Counted from the first letter of the stretch, positions 15,230-22,773 are shown. The stretch: 23,751 bases of DNA from Candidatus Krumholzibacteriia bacterium (GCA_016744275.1 JADGEP010000008.1:1-23751); one strand, 5' to 3'. Numbers and translations are program-made. Notes: a model not told the origin generated them from the letters alone.

Positions 15230-15493
15230 TTACTTCTTCGAGGTGTGGCCCCGGTAGGTCCGCGTCGGCGCGAACTCTCCGAGCTTGTGCCCCACCATGT
15301 TTTCCTGAATGTACACGGGCACGAACTGTTTGCCGTTGTGCACGGCAATGGTGTGACCCAGGAACTCGGGAACGATGGTTGAACGGCGGGACCAGGTCTT
15401 GAGGACCCGTTTCTCGCTTTTGTCGTTCATTCCGTCGATCTTCGTCATCAGGGACTCGTCAACGAAGGGTCCCTTTTTGATTGATCTTGCCAT
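15230..15493 (-). CDS. rpsS: 30S ribosomal protein S19
   Basis: S19 is in the 30S head, pairs with S13 and contacts the A-site region. Its 87 residues begin MARSIKKGPFVDESLMTKI and include KTWSRRSTIVPEFLGHTIAV, HNGKQFVPVYIQENMVGHKL and the C-terminal EFAPTRTYRGHTSKK. All are standard. It lies 51 bases after rplB and 14 bases before rplV, the universal order. Confidence 0.98.
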   Translation of the reverse strand: MARSIKKGPFVDESLMTKIDGMNDKSEKRVLKTWSRRSTIVPEFLGHTIAVHNGKQFVPVYIQENMVGHKLGEFAPTRTYRGHTSKK

Positions 15494-15544
15494 GTCTGCA
15501 ACTTCCTCCAGCTACAAGCCTACAGCCTCAACAGCTGCGACTCG

Positions 15545-16378
15545 TTACTTCTTCTTGATCTTGCGGCGCCGGACAATGAAGGCGTCCGAAGGCTGCTTGC
15601 GACGAGTCTTGAATCCCTTGGCCGGTTGTCCCCAGGGAGACACCGGGTGACGGCCACCACTGGTGCGGCCCTCGCCACCACCATGAGGGTGATCGACCGG
15701 GTTCATGGCCACACCACGCACCGTCGGGCGGATGCCCAACCAGCGCGAGCGGCCAGCCTTGCCACTGACGATGTTCTCGTGCTCCGAGTTGCCCACTTCA
15801 CCAATTGTCGCGTAGCAACGGTTGTGAACCATGCGCACTTCGCCACTGGGCAGGCGCAGAGTGACGTAGTGTCCCTCTTTGGCCATGACCTGGGCGAAAG
15901 AACCGGCACTGCGGGCCATCTGGCCACCCTTGCCGATATTCAACTCGATATTGTGCACCAGTGTACCCAGGGGAATGTTCTCCAAAGGAAGAGCATTGCC
16001 GGGGTCGAAAGACGCATTGGGGCCGGACAGGATCGAGTCGCCTACGGACACGCCCTTGGGCCAGATGATGTAGCGTTTTTCGCCATCGATGTAGTGCAGG
16101 AGACAGATCCGCGCACTGCGGTTCGGATCGTACTCCACACTGAAGACCTTGGCGGGCACATCGTGCTTGTTCCGCTTGAAGTCGATGACACGGTAACGGC
16201 GCTTGTGTCCACCACCACGATGCCGGACGGTGATCCGGCCGCGATTATTGCGGCCACCCTTTTTGTGCAGGGGCTCAAGAAGAGACTTCTCGGGCTCGCT
16301 GCGGGTGATCTCGCTGAAGTCCGCGACGGTACGAAACCGCTGTGTCGGAGTCACGGGCTTGAGTTTTCTGATTGCCAT
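15545..16378 (-). CDS. rplB: 50S ribosomal protein L2
   Basis: L2 is needed for subunit association and supports the peptidyl transferase centre. Its length is 277 residues (273 in E. coli). It begins MAIRKLKPVTPTQRFRTV. The N-terminal OB and SH3-like parts contain GGRNNRGRITVRHRGGGHKR and EYDPNRSARICLLHYIDGEK. The C-terminal part carries the conserved MNPVDHPHGGGEGRTSGG loop with the functionally important His. It lies 18 bases after rplW and 51 bases before rpsS. Confidence 0.99.
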   Translation of the reverse strand: MAIRKLKPVTPTQRFRTVADFSEITRSEPEKSLLEPLHKKGGRNNRGRITVRHRGGGHKRRYRVIDFKRNKHDVPAKVFSVEYDPNRSARICLLHYIDGEKRYIIWPKGVSVGDSILSGPNASFDPGNALPLENIPLGTLVHNIELNIGKGGQMARSAGSFAQVMAKEGHYVTLRLPSGEVRMVHNRCYATIGEVGNSEHENIVSGKAGRSRWLGIRPTVRGVAMNPVDHPHGGGEGRTSGGRHPVSPWGQPAKGFKTRRKQPSDAFIVRRRKIKKK

Positions 16379-16396
16379 TCTACTTGCTCCTCGGCT

Positions 16397-16687
16397 TTAA
16401 ACGATTTCGAACAAATCGATCGAATCGTCTTTGGCCAGCGTGACGATGGCCTTTTTCCAGGCCGCCCTTTTGCCTTCAAAACGGCCCATGCGCTTTTTCT
16501 TACCAATGTAATTCATGGTCCGAACCTGAGTGACCTTCACGCCGAAGAAATGCTCCACGGCTTGACGGATTTCCATCTTGTTGGACTCAGGTGCGACCTC
16601 GAAGTAGTACTGGTTGTGCAATTCCCGCATCATCGCGCCCTGCTCAGTGATCAGGGGACGCTTGATGACTTTGCTCAAATCCTTCAT
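16397..16687 (-). CDS. rplW: 50S ribosomal protein L23
   Basis: L23 sits at the tunnel exit and docks trigger factor and SRP. Its length is 96 residues. The signatures are VIKRPLITEQGAMM, YYFEVAPESNKMEIRQAVEH and FGVKVTQVRTMNYIGKKKRM. The ATG overlaps the rplD stop by four bases (ATGA), so translation is coupled to L4. The GxKKRxGRFEGKRAAWKKA segment forms the loop that protrudes into the tunnel. Confidence 0.98.
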   Translation of the reverse strand: MKDLSKVIKRPLITEQGAMMRELHNQYYFEVAPESNKMEIRQAVEHFFGVKVTQVRTMNYIGKKKRMGRFEGKRAAWKKAIVTLAKDDSIDLFEIV

Positions 16688-17313
16688 GACCCGAACACCT
16701 CCTCGGCGCCAGTGAGCGCAGCCTGGGTGAAGACCAGGTTGTCAGCCCAGAGAATGGTGTAGGCATTCAGTTCGCTCGAGCGCAGAACACGCACACCGTT
16801 GATATTGCGGGCCGACTTGTAGATGTTGCCCGCTTCGGCATCGACCACCAGCAACGTATGCCGGCCATCGAGGTCGAGGCCCTTGAAGATGTCGACCATC
16901 TTCGCGGTCTTCGGGGCGTCCATCGCAAAGTCTTCGATCACGCTCACGCGCTCGTTGATCGCACGGTCACTCAAGGCGCTCTTGAGGGCGAGACGCTTGA
17001 TCTTCCGGGGCAGCGTGTAGCTGTAATCCCGCGGATGAGGACCAAAGGCGACACCGCCACCAACCCGAGTCGGGCTGGCTACCGAACCGGCACGGGCACG
17101 GCCGGTGCCCTTTTGCCGGAAAAGCTTAGCTGTCGAAGCCTTGACTTCGGCACGAGTTTTCGTGTCGTGCGTACCCTGGCGCTGGTTAGCCAGATAGTTG
17201 CGCACGGCCTCGTACAGAGCCTGCTTGTGGACGGGCTGCTCAAAGAGAGAGGCGGGCAGTTCCACCGTTCCGTTCTCTTTGCCAGCACCGCTGTAGAGTT
17301 TTGCCGTTGCCAT
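16684..17313 (-). CDS. rplD: 50S ribosomal protein L4
   Basis: L4 lines the exit tunnel opposite L22. In Enterobacteria it also represses the S10 operon. Its length is 209 residues. The tunnel loop segment has KLFRQKGTGRARAGSVASP and GGVAFGPHPRDYSYTLPRK. The C-terminal half includes GRHTLLVVDAEAGNIYKSAR. GAGGT precedes the ATG. It lies 44 bases after rplC and overlaps rplW by four bases. Whether it autoregulates here cannot be decided. Confidence 0.98.
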   Translation of the reverse strand: MATAKLYSGAGKENGTVELPASLFEQPVHKQALYEAVRNYLANQRQGTHDTKTRAEVKASTAKLFRQKGTGRARAGSVASPTRVGGGVAFGPHPRDYSYTLPRKIKRLALKSALSDRAINERVSVIEDFAMDAPKTAKMVDIFKGLDLDGRHTLLVVDAEAGNIYKSARNINGVRVLRSSELNAYTILWADNLVFTQAALTGAEEVFGS

Positions 17314-17357
17314 TATCTTACCTCGTTCGTTTCCGGCCCTAACGGACCCAATCGGTC

Positions 17358-17978
17358 TTACCGGCTGGGCCGGATGAAAACGATACCGTTCTTGTGACCC
17401 GGAACGCTGCCCTTGACGAGAATGAGATTCTTCTCTTCGTCAACAGCCACGACCGTCAGATTCTTCTTGGTTTCCTGCTTGTTGCCATATTGGCCCGGCA
17501 TGGCCTTGCCCGGCATCACGCGACCCGGAAAAGTGTGCATACCGATCGAACCCATCGCGCGCACATTCTTGGAACCGTGAGTCGCAGGACCCCGGTGCTG
17601 ATTGTGCCGCTTGATGGTTCCCGAAAAGCCCCGGCCCTTGGTGGTGCCGGTCACATCGACCAGTGCCGCCTCGGCCAGAACAGAAACCTTAACCGTATCA
17701 CCCATCTTGTACTCGTGACCTTCATCAAGTCGGAATTCGATGACGGTCCGCAGAGGGTCGGTTCCGGCCTTGCGGAAATGCCCCTGCATAGGCATGGGCG
17801 TATTCTTCGGCTTCTTGGCGCCAAATCCCATTTGGATTGCGCTGTAGCCATCGCTGTGCTCGTCCTTGACCTGGGTGATCACGCAGGGTCCCGCCTGGAT
17901 AACCGTAACGGGAATACTACGTCCGCTCTCTTCGAACGTCCGGGTCATGCCGAGTTTTTTTCCGATCAATCCGATCAT
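17358..17978 (-). CDS. rplC: 50S ribosomal protein L3
   Basis: L3 is an early assembly protein whose long extension reaches the peptidyl transferase centre. Its length is 206 residues. It begins MIGLIGKKLGMTRTFEESG and carries the central signature KGRGFSGTIKRHNQHRGPAT, then GSIGMHTFPGRVMPGKAMPG (the extension, including the methylated Gln region of E. coli). AAGGGAG lies eight bases before the ATG. It lies 58 bases after rpsJ and 44 bases before rplD. Confidence 0.98.
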   Translation of the reverse strand: MIGLIGKKLGMTRTFEESGRSIPVTVIQAGPCVITQVKDEHSDGYSAIQMGFGAKKPKNTPMPMQGHFRKAGTDPLRTVIEFRLDEGHEYKMGDTVKVSVLAEAALVDVTGTTKGRGFSGTIKRHNQHRGPATHGSKNVRAMGSIGMHTFPGRVMPGKAMPGQYGNKQETKKNLTVVAVDEEKNLILVKGSVPGHKNGIVFIRPSR

Positions 17979-18036
17979 CTTCTTTGCTCCCTTAAATCAA
18001 TCAACCGCGCCTGCAATTGGCGCCGGATCGCTGGAA

Positions 18037-18345
18037 TCAGACCTTGATCTCGACGTCCACGCTGGCCGGCAGGGTCAGCTTCTTCAGAAACTCGGTGGTC
18101 TGCGGCGTCGAATTTTCGATCTCGATCAACCGCTTGTGAATCCTGATCTCGAACTGCTCACGGGACTTCTTGTCCACATGGGGCGAGCGCAAGACCGTAT
18201 AAATCGACTTCTTGGTCGGCAGGGGAATGGGCCCCCGAACCAGGGCGCCGGTCCGCAGTGCGGTCGCGACGATGACTTCCGCGGAGCGGTCCAAAACCGC
18301 TGCCTCGTAAGCCCTCAACCTGATTTTAATCTTCTGACGTGCCAC
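18037..18345 (-). CDS. rpsJ: 30S ribosomal protein S10 (NusE)
   Basis: S10 is in the 30S head and, as NusE, joins the NusB/NusG antitermination complex. The chosen start is the GTG at 18345, which has AAGGAG five bases upstream and gives MARQKIKIRLRAYEAAVLD (102 residues), the usual family N-terminus. The GTG at 18351 overlaps the Shine-Dalgarno sequence. Later motifs are GPIPLPTKKSIYTVLRSPHVDKKSREQFE, given here as GPIPLPTKKS and SPHVDKKSREQFE. It is the first S10 gene and follows tuf after 161 bases. Confidence 0.97.
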   Translation of the reverse strand: MARQKIKIRLRAYEAAVLDRSAEVIVATALRTGALVRGPIPLPTKKSIYTVLRSPHVDKKSREQFEIRIHKRLIEIENSTPQTTEFLKKLTLPASVDVEIKV

Positions 18346-18472
18346 GTTCACTCCTTGCGATGGCTACTCCAGCGTCGCCTTCATCCGAAACTCCAAACGG
18401 AACTTCCGGAAGTCCAGCGCCTGCTCACCATTCGCTTAACCCTTGCGGGTGTTCAACTGTTCTATACAAGGT
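18346..18472 (-). promoter_or_regulatory. untranslated S10 leader between tuf and rpsJ
   Basis: This stretch has no gene. It holds a short hairpin with a GNRA-type loop (ACCC-GCAA-GGGT) and a perfect palindrome ACTTCCGGAAGT at 18402-18413. In Enterobacteria the S10 leader binds L4. No similarity to that structure can be claimed, and I see no good promoter, so rpsJ is probably co-transcribed with tuf. Confidence 0.3.
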
Positions 18473-18498
18473 GAGGGGAGTGATGAATCACTCCCCTC
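18473..18498 (-). other. 26-nt near-perfect palindrome just after tuf
   Basis: Two exact 12-base inverted halves (GAGGGGAGTGAT and its complement) surround two bases. The element starts eight bases after the tuf stop. A strong RNA hairpin is certain to be possible, but the minus strand continues ACCTTGTATAG with no U-run. It is therefore more likely an mRNA-stabilising or processing structure, or a partial terminator between tuf and the S10 genes, than a full intrinsic terminator. Confidence 0.7.
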
Positions 18499-18506
18499 GG
18501 GAAAAC

Positions 18507-19700
18507 CTACTCGTGGATCTTCGCCACCACGCCGGCGCCAACGGTGCGTCCACCTTCGCGAATGGCGAAGCGCAGACCCTCCTCCATGGCGATCGGGGTG
18601 ATCAGTTCCACCTGCATCTTGATATTGTCACCAGGCATGACCATTTCCACGCCTTCAGGCAACTGCGCATCGCCAGTCACGTCCGTGGTCCGGAAGTAGA
18701 ACTGGGGACGGTAACCCGTGAAGAACGGGGTGTGACGCCCGCCTTCTTCCTTGGTCAGGATGTAGACTTCGCACTCGAACTTCGTGTGCGGGTTCACCGA
18801 ACCGGGCTTGCAGATCACCATGCCGCGCTCAACGTCTTCCTTCTTCATGCCGCGAAGCAGAAGACCAACGTTGTCGCCAGCCTGACCCTCGTCGAGGATC
18901 TTGCGGAACATCTCAACACCGGTACAGACCGTGGTCTGCGTGTCGCGGATACCGACCAGCTCGATTTTCTCGCCGGTCTTGACGATGCCACGCTCGATAC
19001 GGCCGGTCGCAACCGTGCCGCGACCACTGATGGAGAACACGTCTTCCACCGGCATCAGGAAAGCCTGGTCCAAAGCGCGCTCGGGCAGCGGAATGTAGCT
19101 ATCCAAGGCGGCAACCAATTCGAAGATGCAGGCAGCTTCCGGAGAATCGGCGTCGCCGCTCTCCAAAGCCTTCAGTGCGCTGCCACGAATGATCGGCGTA
19201 TCGTCGCCGGGGAACTCGTACTGGTCCAGCAGCTCACGGATTTCCATGTCCACCAGATCCAGCAGTTCATCGTCATCAACCTGGTCCACTTTGTTCATGA
19301 ACACGATGATGTAAGGCACGCCAACCTGACGGGCGAGCAGGATGTGCTCACGAGTCTGGGGCATGGGGCCATCGGCCGCCGAAACAACCAACACAGCGCC
19401 ATCCATCTGGGCCGCACCGGTGATCATGTTCTTCACATAATCAGCATGACCAGGGCAATCCACATGAGCGTAGTGACGGGTCTCGCTCTGGTACTCCACG
19501 TGAGCCGTGGCGATGGTGATACCACGCTCGCGCTCCTCGGGGGCTTTGTCGATCTGGTCGAAGGGCGTGTACTCAGCCAGGCCCTTCTTGGCCAGAACTT
19601 CGGTGATCGCCGCCGTCAAGGTCGTCTTACCATGATCAACGTGACCGATGGTACCAACGTTGACGTGATCCTTATTCCGTTCAAACTTTTCGCGTGCCAT
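18507..19700 (-). CDS. tuf: elongation factor Tu
   Basis: EF-Tu is a GTPase that brings aminoacyl-tRNA to the ribosome. Its length is 397 residues. The G motifs are GHVDHGKT (19-26), DCPGHADYV (81-89, with the catalytic His85), NKVD (136-139) and SALK (173-176). Domain 2 begins near LPVEDVFSISGRGTVATGR-type sequence (MPVEDVFSISGRGTVATGR), and domain 3 contains GYRPQFYFRTTDVTG. GGGAGGA lies eight bases before the ATG. It follows four tRNA genes and precedes the S10 operon. The 145-base leader from the last tRNA has no other visible gene. Only this copy is seen; a second tuf may exist elsewhere. Confidence 0.99.
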   Translation of the reverse strand: MAREKFERNKDHVNVGTIGHVDHGKTTLTAAITEVLAKKGLAEYTPFDQIDKAPEERERGITIATAHVEYQSETRHYAHVDCPGHADYVKNMITGAAQMDGAVLVVSAADGPMPQTREHILLARQVGVPYIIVFMNKVDQVDDDELLDLVDMEIRELLDQYEFPGDDTPIIRGSALKALESGDADSPEAACIFELVAALDSYIPLPERALDQAFLMPVEDVFSISGRGTVATGRIERGIVKTGEKIELVGIRDTQTTVCTGVEMFRKILDEGQAGDNVGLLLRGMKKEDVERGMVICKPGSVNPHTKFECEVYILTKEEGGRHTPFFTGYRPQFYFRTTDVTGDAQLPEGVEMVMPGDNIKMQVELITPIAMEEGLRFAIREGGRTVGAGVVAKIHE

Positions 19701-19845
19701 GTGCGGCTTCCTCCCATGGAAGGTACTGACGACTACCGAGTGAATCCGAGAGCGGCTTCACGACCGGGGCAGATCCGCCTCGATCGGAATCACTTCCAAC
19801 CAGAATCGCTTCAACAAAGTTCTGCAACTTCACCCAAGCAAAGAA

Positions 19846-19921
19846 TGGAGCCCACGAGCAGACTCGAACTGCTGACCACTTGCTTACCATGCAAGAGCTC
19901 TACCAACTGAGCTACGTGGGC
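19846..19921 (-). tRNA. thrT: tRNA-Thr (anticodon GGT)
   Basis: This is a 76-base cloverleaf with acceptor GCCCACG/CGTGGGC and encoded CCA preceded by T. The D arm is TAGCTCAGTTGGTAGAGC, the anticodon stem is CTTGC/GCAAG around ATGGTAA, and the T loop is GTTCGAGTC. It is the tRNA nearest to tuf, as thrT is in the E. coli tufB operon. Confidence 0.96.
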
Positions 19922-20048
19922 TCCCGTATTGTGTTTTCGTCCCGACGGAAATCCTGGTCGGGTTCGGCATCCAGCAGCCGCGGGCATCCTTCCCGGGCTT
20001 GATCATTTCCTGGCTTTGCGAACTTGCAAAAGATCAATGAATCAACAG

Positions 20049-20124
20049 TGGAGCGGGAAACGAGGTTCGAACTCGCGACCCTCAGCTTGGAAGGCTGATG
20101 CTCTACCAACTGAGCTATTCCCGC
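20049..20124 (-). tRNA. glyT: tRNA-Gly (anticodon TCC)
   Basis: This is a 76-base cloverleaf with acceptor GCGGGAA/TTCCCGC followed by T and an encoded CCA. The anticodon stem TCAGC/GCTGA surrounds CTTCCAA, giving TCC. The T loop is GTTCGAACC. It reads GGA and, by wobble, GGG codons. It lies third in the tRNA cluster, with 127 bases to the next tRNA. Confidence 0.96.
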
Positions 20125-20162
20125 TCCGAACTGCCCCCGAACCCACAGGTCCGGCGATCCAA

Positions 20163-20247
20163 TGGTGGGGGGGGGAGGATTCGAACCTCCGAAGTCGTAG
20201 ACGACAGATTTACAGTCTGTTCCCTTTGGCCACTCGGGAACCCCCCC
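20163..20247 (-). tRNA. tyrU: tRNA-Tyr (anticodon GTA)
   Basis: This is an 85-base class II tRNA with a long variable arm. The acceptor is seven G opposite seven C, followed by ACCA. The anticodon stem CAGA/TCTG surrounds CTGTAAA. The T loop is GTTCGAATC. An all-G/C acceptor of this kind is unusually uniform but pairs perfectly. Confidence 0.96.
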
Positions 20248-20386
20248 ACAAAATCTTCCGATTCGCATCACCATCCCGGCTTTTTTCAGCCGAAATGCTG
20301 GAATCATCCGAATTTTATGGCACCCGCATACGCGGGCCACCCTGCCGAAGCGTGTTCGAACAGGATCACCATCAAACATTTGAGAC

Positions 20387-20462
20387 TGGAGCTGGCGAGA
20401 GGACTTGAACCCCCAACCACCTCATTACAAGTGAGGAGCTCTACCAGTTGAGCTACGCCAGC
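20387..20462 (-). tRNA. thrU: tRNA-Thr (anticodon TGT)
   Basis: This is a 76-base cloverleaf with acceptor GCTGGCG/CGCCAGC, then T and an encoded CCA. The anticodon stem CCTCA/TGAGG surrounds CTTGTAA, giving TGT. The T loop is GTTCAAGTC. It is the first gene of the tRNA-tuf transcript, about 125 bases from the predicted start site. Confidence 0.96.
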
Positions 20463-20529
20463 TCCATAAAGTACCGGCACTTAGCTGTTAATGCCCTCAC
20501 CGGCGCTCAGCCAAAGATCGGTCCTGGTT

Positions 20530-20571
20530 TGTCAACCGCAGGCAAGAGTCAGACAAGCCTCGTAGTTGACA
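20530..20571 (-). other. inverted repeat in the tRNA-tuf leader
   Basis: TGTCAAC at one end pairs with GTTGACA at the other, with a possible inner AGGC/GCCT stem. One arm contains a TTGACA that looks like a -35 box, but no acceptable -10 lies 16-18 bases from it. The structure may be a leader hairpin; chance cannot be excluded. Confidence 0.35.
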
Positions 20572-20595
20572 GACCGGGACCGATTTGGGTCCGGG

Positions 20596-20625
20596 AATAT
20601 ATAACGCCCCCGAAAAATATGTCAA
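20596..20625 (-). promoter_or_regulatory. strong sigma70-type promoter of the tRNA-tuf-ribosomal superoperon
   Basis: The minus strand shows a perfect -35 TTGACA (20620-20625) and TATATT (20596-20601) with an 18-base spacer; TATATA at a 16-base spacer is an alternative. The following CCCGGACCC is a GC-rich discriminator of the sort that makes stable-RNA promoters sensitive to ppGpp. The start site would lie near 20588. The 80 bases between ddl and the -35 box contain no U-run terminator, so some read-through from ddl is possible. Confidence 0.85.
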
Positions 20626-20705
20626 GAAGATCGCCCGATTATTTTGCGGCATTTGGCAGCCGGGTCAGCCGGGCCTGAAGTTGCCCAACTCCCTGCAAAA
20701 TCGGA

Positions 20706-21698
20706 TCAGTCGGCTGGCAGAGCCGATCGGCACAAGTCGTCAACCAGAGCCTCAAAACTGATCCCCACCGCAGCGGCCGACTTGGGCACCAAGCTGGTCT
20801 CCGTCATGCCCGGTATCGTGTTTATTTCCAAGCAGTTGTAGTCTTCGCCATCCAGCCGGATATCAACCCGGGCCAGTCCGCGGCAGCCAATCAGCTCGTA
20901 AAGCCTTAAGGCATCCGCACATATGAGCTCGTACAGGGGCGAATGCACCGGCGCCGGCACCAGGTATTCGCTGGCGCCACTGGTGTATTTGTTCTCGTAG
21001 TCGTAGAAGCCCTCGCGAGGCCGGATTTCCAGAAGCGGCAAACGGCGTCCCATTAACAGGGTAGCTGTCAATTCCCGGCCTGGAATGAACTTTTCAATCA
21101 ATATATTGAGGCACTTGTCGCAGGGAACATCCACCACACGCCCCATGGCGGCCTCAAATTGATCCGGACGTTCAACAATCTCAACGCCCACCGAACTGCC
21201 GGCACCATTCAATTTGATCACCAGGGGAAAGCCGATCTCCAGGCTTGCCCGGGCAAAGATCCGCTCCACCGTCAAACCGCCGTTGTCCCGCTCGGTACCA
21301 CCTTTGGTGGTCAACGACTCGGGTTTGGCGGTTTTTCGATCCCAGGTCACCTGCAACCAGTCAGGGGTCGGAATGCCAGCGGCACGCATGATCCGTTTGG
21401 TCGCCGTCTTGTCCATGGCGATGGCGCTGGCGCGAGAACCCGACAATGCGTACGGAATGTTCAGAACGTCTAAAACAGCCTGCAAATGGCCATCTTCGCC
21501 CTGTCCGCCATGCAAAGCGGGAAAAACCAGGTCGACCTCGTGCAATTCCGGCAACTCCAACACCGCCGCCACCGAGGCGATGTCCAATGACAGGACATCG
21601 TGGCCGGCGCGCCGCAGCCCTTCGGATACGGCTCGGCCCGATTCCAGCGACACCTCCCGCTCGGGAGAGTCCCCACCCATCAAAACGGCAATTTTCAT
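20706..21698 (-). CDS. ddl: D-alanine--D-alanine ligase
   Basis: Ddl is an ATP-grasp enzyme that makes the D-Ala-D-Ala end of peptidoglycan precursors. Its length is 330 residues from the ATG at 21698 (AGGAG seven bases upstream); a longer frame to 21773 overlaps ispF. The motifs are MGGDSPEREVSLESG (7-21), HGGQGEDG (63-70), GSSVGV (167-172), YDYENKYTSGAS with the Tyr typical of D-Ala (not D-lactate) ligases, and EINTIPGMTETSLVPKSA (291-308). Residues about 119-150 form a polar insertion (DRKTAKPESLTTKGGTERDN) relative to E. coli DdlB, and KLNGAG replaces the usual KPxxxG. It lies 23 bases after ispF. Confidence 0.95.
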   Translation of the reverse strand: MKIAVLMGGDSPEREVSLESGRAVSEGLRRAGHDVLSLDIASVAAVLELPELHEVDLVFPALHGGQGEDGHLQAVLDVLNIPYALSGSRASAIAMDKTATKRIMRAAGIPTPDWLQVTWDRKTAKPESLTTKGGTERDNGGLTVERIFARASLEIGFPLVIKLNGAGSSVGVEIVERPDQFEAAMGRVVDVPCDKCLNILIEKFIPGRELTATLLMGRRLPLLEIRPREGFYDYENKYTSGASEYLVPAPVHSPLYELICADALRLYELIGCRGLARVDIRLDGEDYNCLEINTIPGMTETSLVPKSAAAVGISFEALVDDLCRSALPAD

Positions 21699-21721
21699 CT
21701 TTGACTCCTGCCCAACGGGCT

Positions 21722-22210
21722 TCAGGACGTTGATTTGGCTTCCAATAGAACCACCGCTTGCACCGTCACACATTCACCGCGTCCTTCGGGGCCAACACCT
21801 TCACCCCGCGTCGCCTTGACCGAGACCCTTGTCGGTGAAACATCCAGGGTCCGGGCCAGATTCTCCTGCATTTCCACGGCGTATGGGGCAATTTTAGGTG
21901 CCTCGGTGATGATTGTACAATCCACATTCACCACGCCGTACCCACGGTCAGCGATCATCCGCTGCACTTCAGCCAGCAACCCGAGACTGTCGGCGCCGGC
22001 ATACTGTGGATCGGTGTCGGGAAAATGCTGGCCAATGTCTCCCAGAGAAAGCGCCCCCAACAGCGCGTCAGATATCGCATGGCAGACCACATCGCCATCT
22101 GAATGGGCCACGGGTCCGGTTTCACTGTGCGAAAATTCAACCCCACCGAACACGCAGCGACGGCCACGCTCCAGCCGATGTCGATCCCAGCCTTGCCCAA
22201 TGCGGAACAT
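21722..22210 (-). CDS. ispF: 2-C-methyl-D-erythritol 2,4-cyclodiphosphate synthase
   Basis: IspF catalyses the cyclisation step of the MEP isoprenoid pathway, releasing CMP. Its length is 162 residues from the ATG at 22210, chosen for its spacing to GGGGGA; an ATG one codon earlier is possible. Zinc ligands D9, H11 (GWDRHRL) and H44 (AHSDGDVVCHA) are present, as are LGDIGQHFPDTDPQYAGADS, NVDCTIITEAPKIAPY and KATRGEGVGPEGRGE. The last motif normally reads EGLGxxGRGEGI, a slight drift. No IspD domain is fused. It lies between rfbC and ddl, 14 bases after rfbC. Confidence 0.96.
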   Translation of the reverse strand: MFRIGQGWDRHRLERGRRCVFGGVEFSHSETGPVAHSDGDVVCHAISDALLGALSLGDIGQHFPDTDPQYAGADSLGLLAEVQRMIADRGYGVVNVDCTIITEAPKIAPYAVEMQENLARTLDVSPTRVSVKATRGEGVGPEGRGECVTVQAVVLLEAKSTS

Positions 22211-22224
22211 CATTTCCCCCGGGT

Positions 22225-22773
22225 TCAATCGAACAATTCGGATTCAGCGAGAGAGCGGCCCCCCAGGTCCTTTTCAGACATGACCGTTTCGACCCCTTGA
22301 CGCAGCGGCCACTTGATGCCGATGGTCGGGTCATCAAAACGGATCACCCGTTCGTGCTCCGGGGCGTAATAGTCGGTGCATTTGTAGACAAACTCGGCCT
22401 CGTCGCTGAGCACGTAAAAACCATGGCCAAATCCGGGAGGAACCCAAAACAGCCGGTGGTTTTCCGCCGACAACTCGGTGCCCACCCAACGGGAGAATGT
22501 GGGCGAACTGCGCCGCAAATCCACAACCACGTCAAACACTCGTCCCGAGATCACCCGCACCAACTTGCCCTGAGGCTGCTGGATCTGGTAGTGCAAGCCG
22601 CGCAAGACACCCTGACCAGAGCTGCTTTGATTGTCCTGCACGAATTGCTGTTGGCCACCGGCCTCGCGAAAGGTGTCTTGCCGCCAGGTCTCAAGGAAAT
22701 AGCCCCGGTGGTCGCCGTGGACGGTGGGTTCGAAAACTTTGACATCCGGGATGTCCGTCGACAAGACCTTCAT
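22225..22773 (-). CDS. rfbC: dTDP-4-dehydrorhamnose 3,5-epimerase
   Basis: RmlC performs the third step of dTDP-L-rhamnose synthesis. It has 182 residues in a cupin fold. The signatures are EPTVHGDHRGYFLETW, QDNQSSSGQGVLRGLHYQ with catalytic His61, VISGRVFDVVVDLR, WVPPGFGHGFYVLSDEAEF and the Tyr-rich YKCTDYYAPEHE. The ATG at 22773 has GGAGG seven bases away and overlaps the rfbA stop by one base (TGATG), so translation is coupled. The TTG one codon earlier is less likely. ispF follows after 14 bases. Confidence 0.97.
   Translation of the reverse strand: MKVLSTDIPDVKVFEPTVHGDHRGYFLETWRQDTFREAGGQQQFVQDNQSSSGQGVLRGLHYQIQQPQGKLVRVISGRVFDVVVDLRRSSPTFSRWVGTELSAENHRLFWVPPGFGHGFYVLSDEAEFVYKCTDYYAPEHERVIRFDDPTIGIKWPLRQGVETVMSEKDLGGRSLAESELFD

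Noticed and set aside
18339..19910. A 523-codon open frame on the plus strand opposite tuf
   Set aside because: It is antisense to tuf and crosses the tuf-rpsJ gap and a tRNA. It shows no motif and no ribosome site; it is a shadow of the highly biased tuf codons.
20530..20535. Second TTGACA as another promoter for the tRNAs
   Set aside because: The sequence 16-18 bases downstream (near GGCTGA) is a poor -10 box, and the TTGACA is part of an inverted repeat.
20641..20701. Inverted repeat ATTTTGC/GCAAAAT after ddl as a terminator
   Set aside because: The arms are 47 bases apart with no compact stem and no U-run, so it does not look like an intrinsic terminator.
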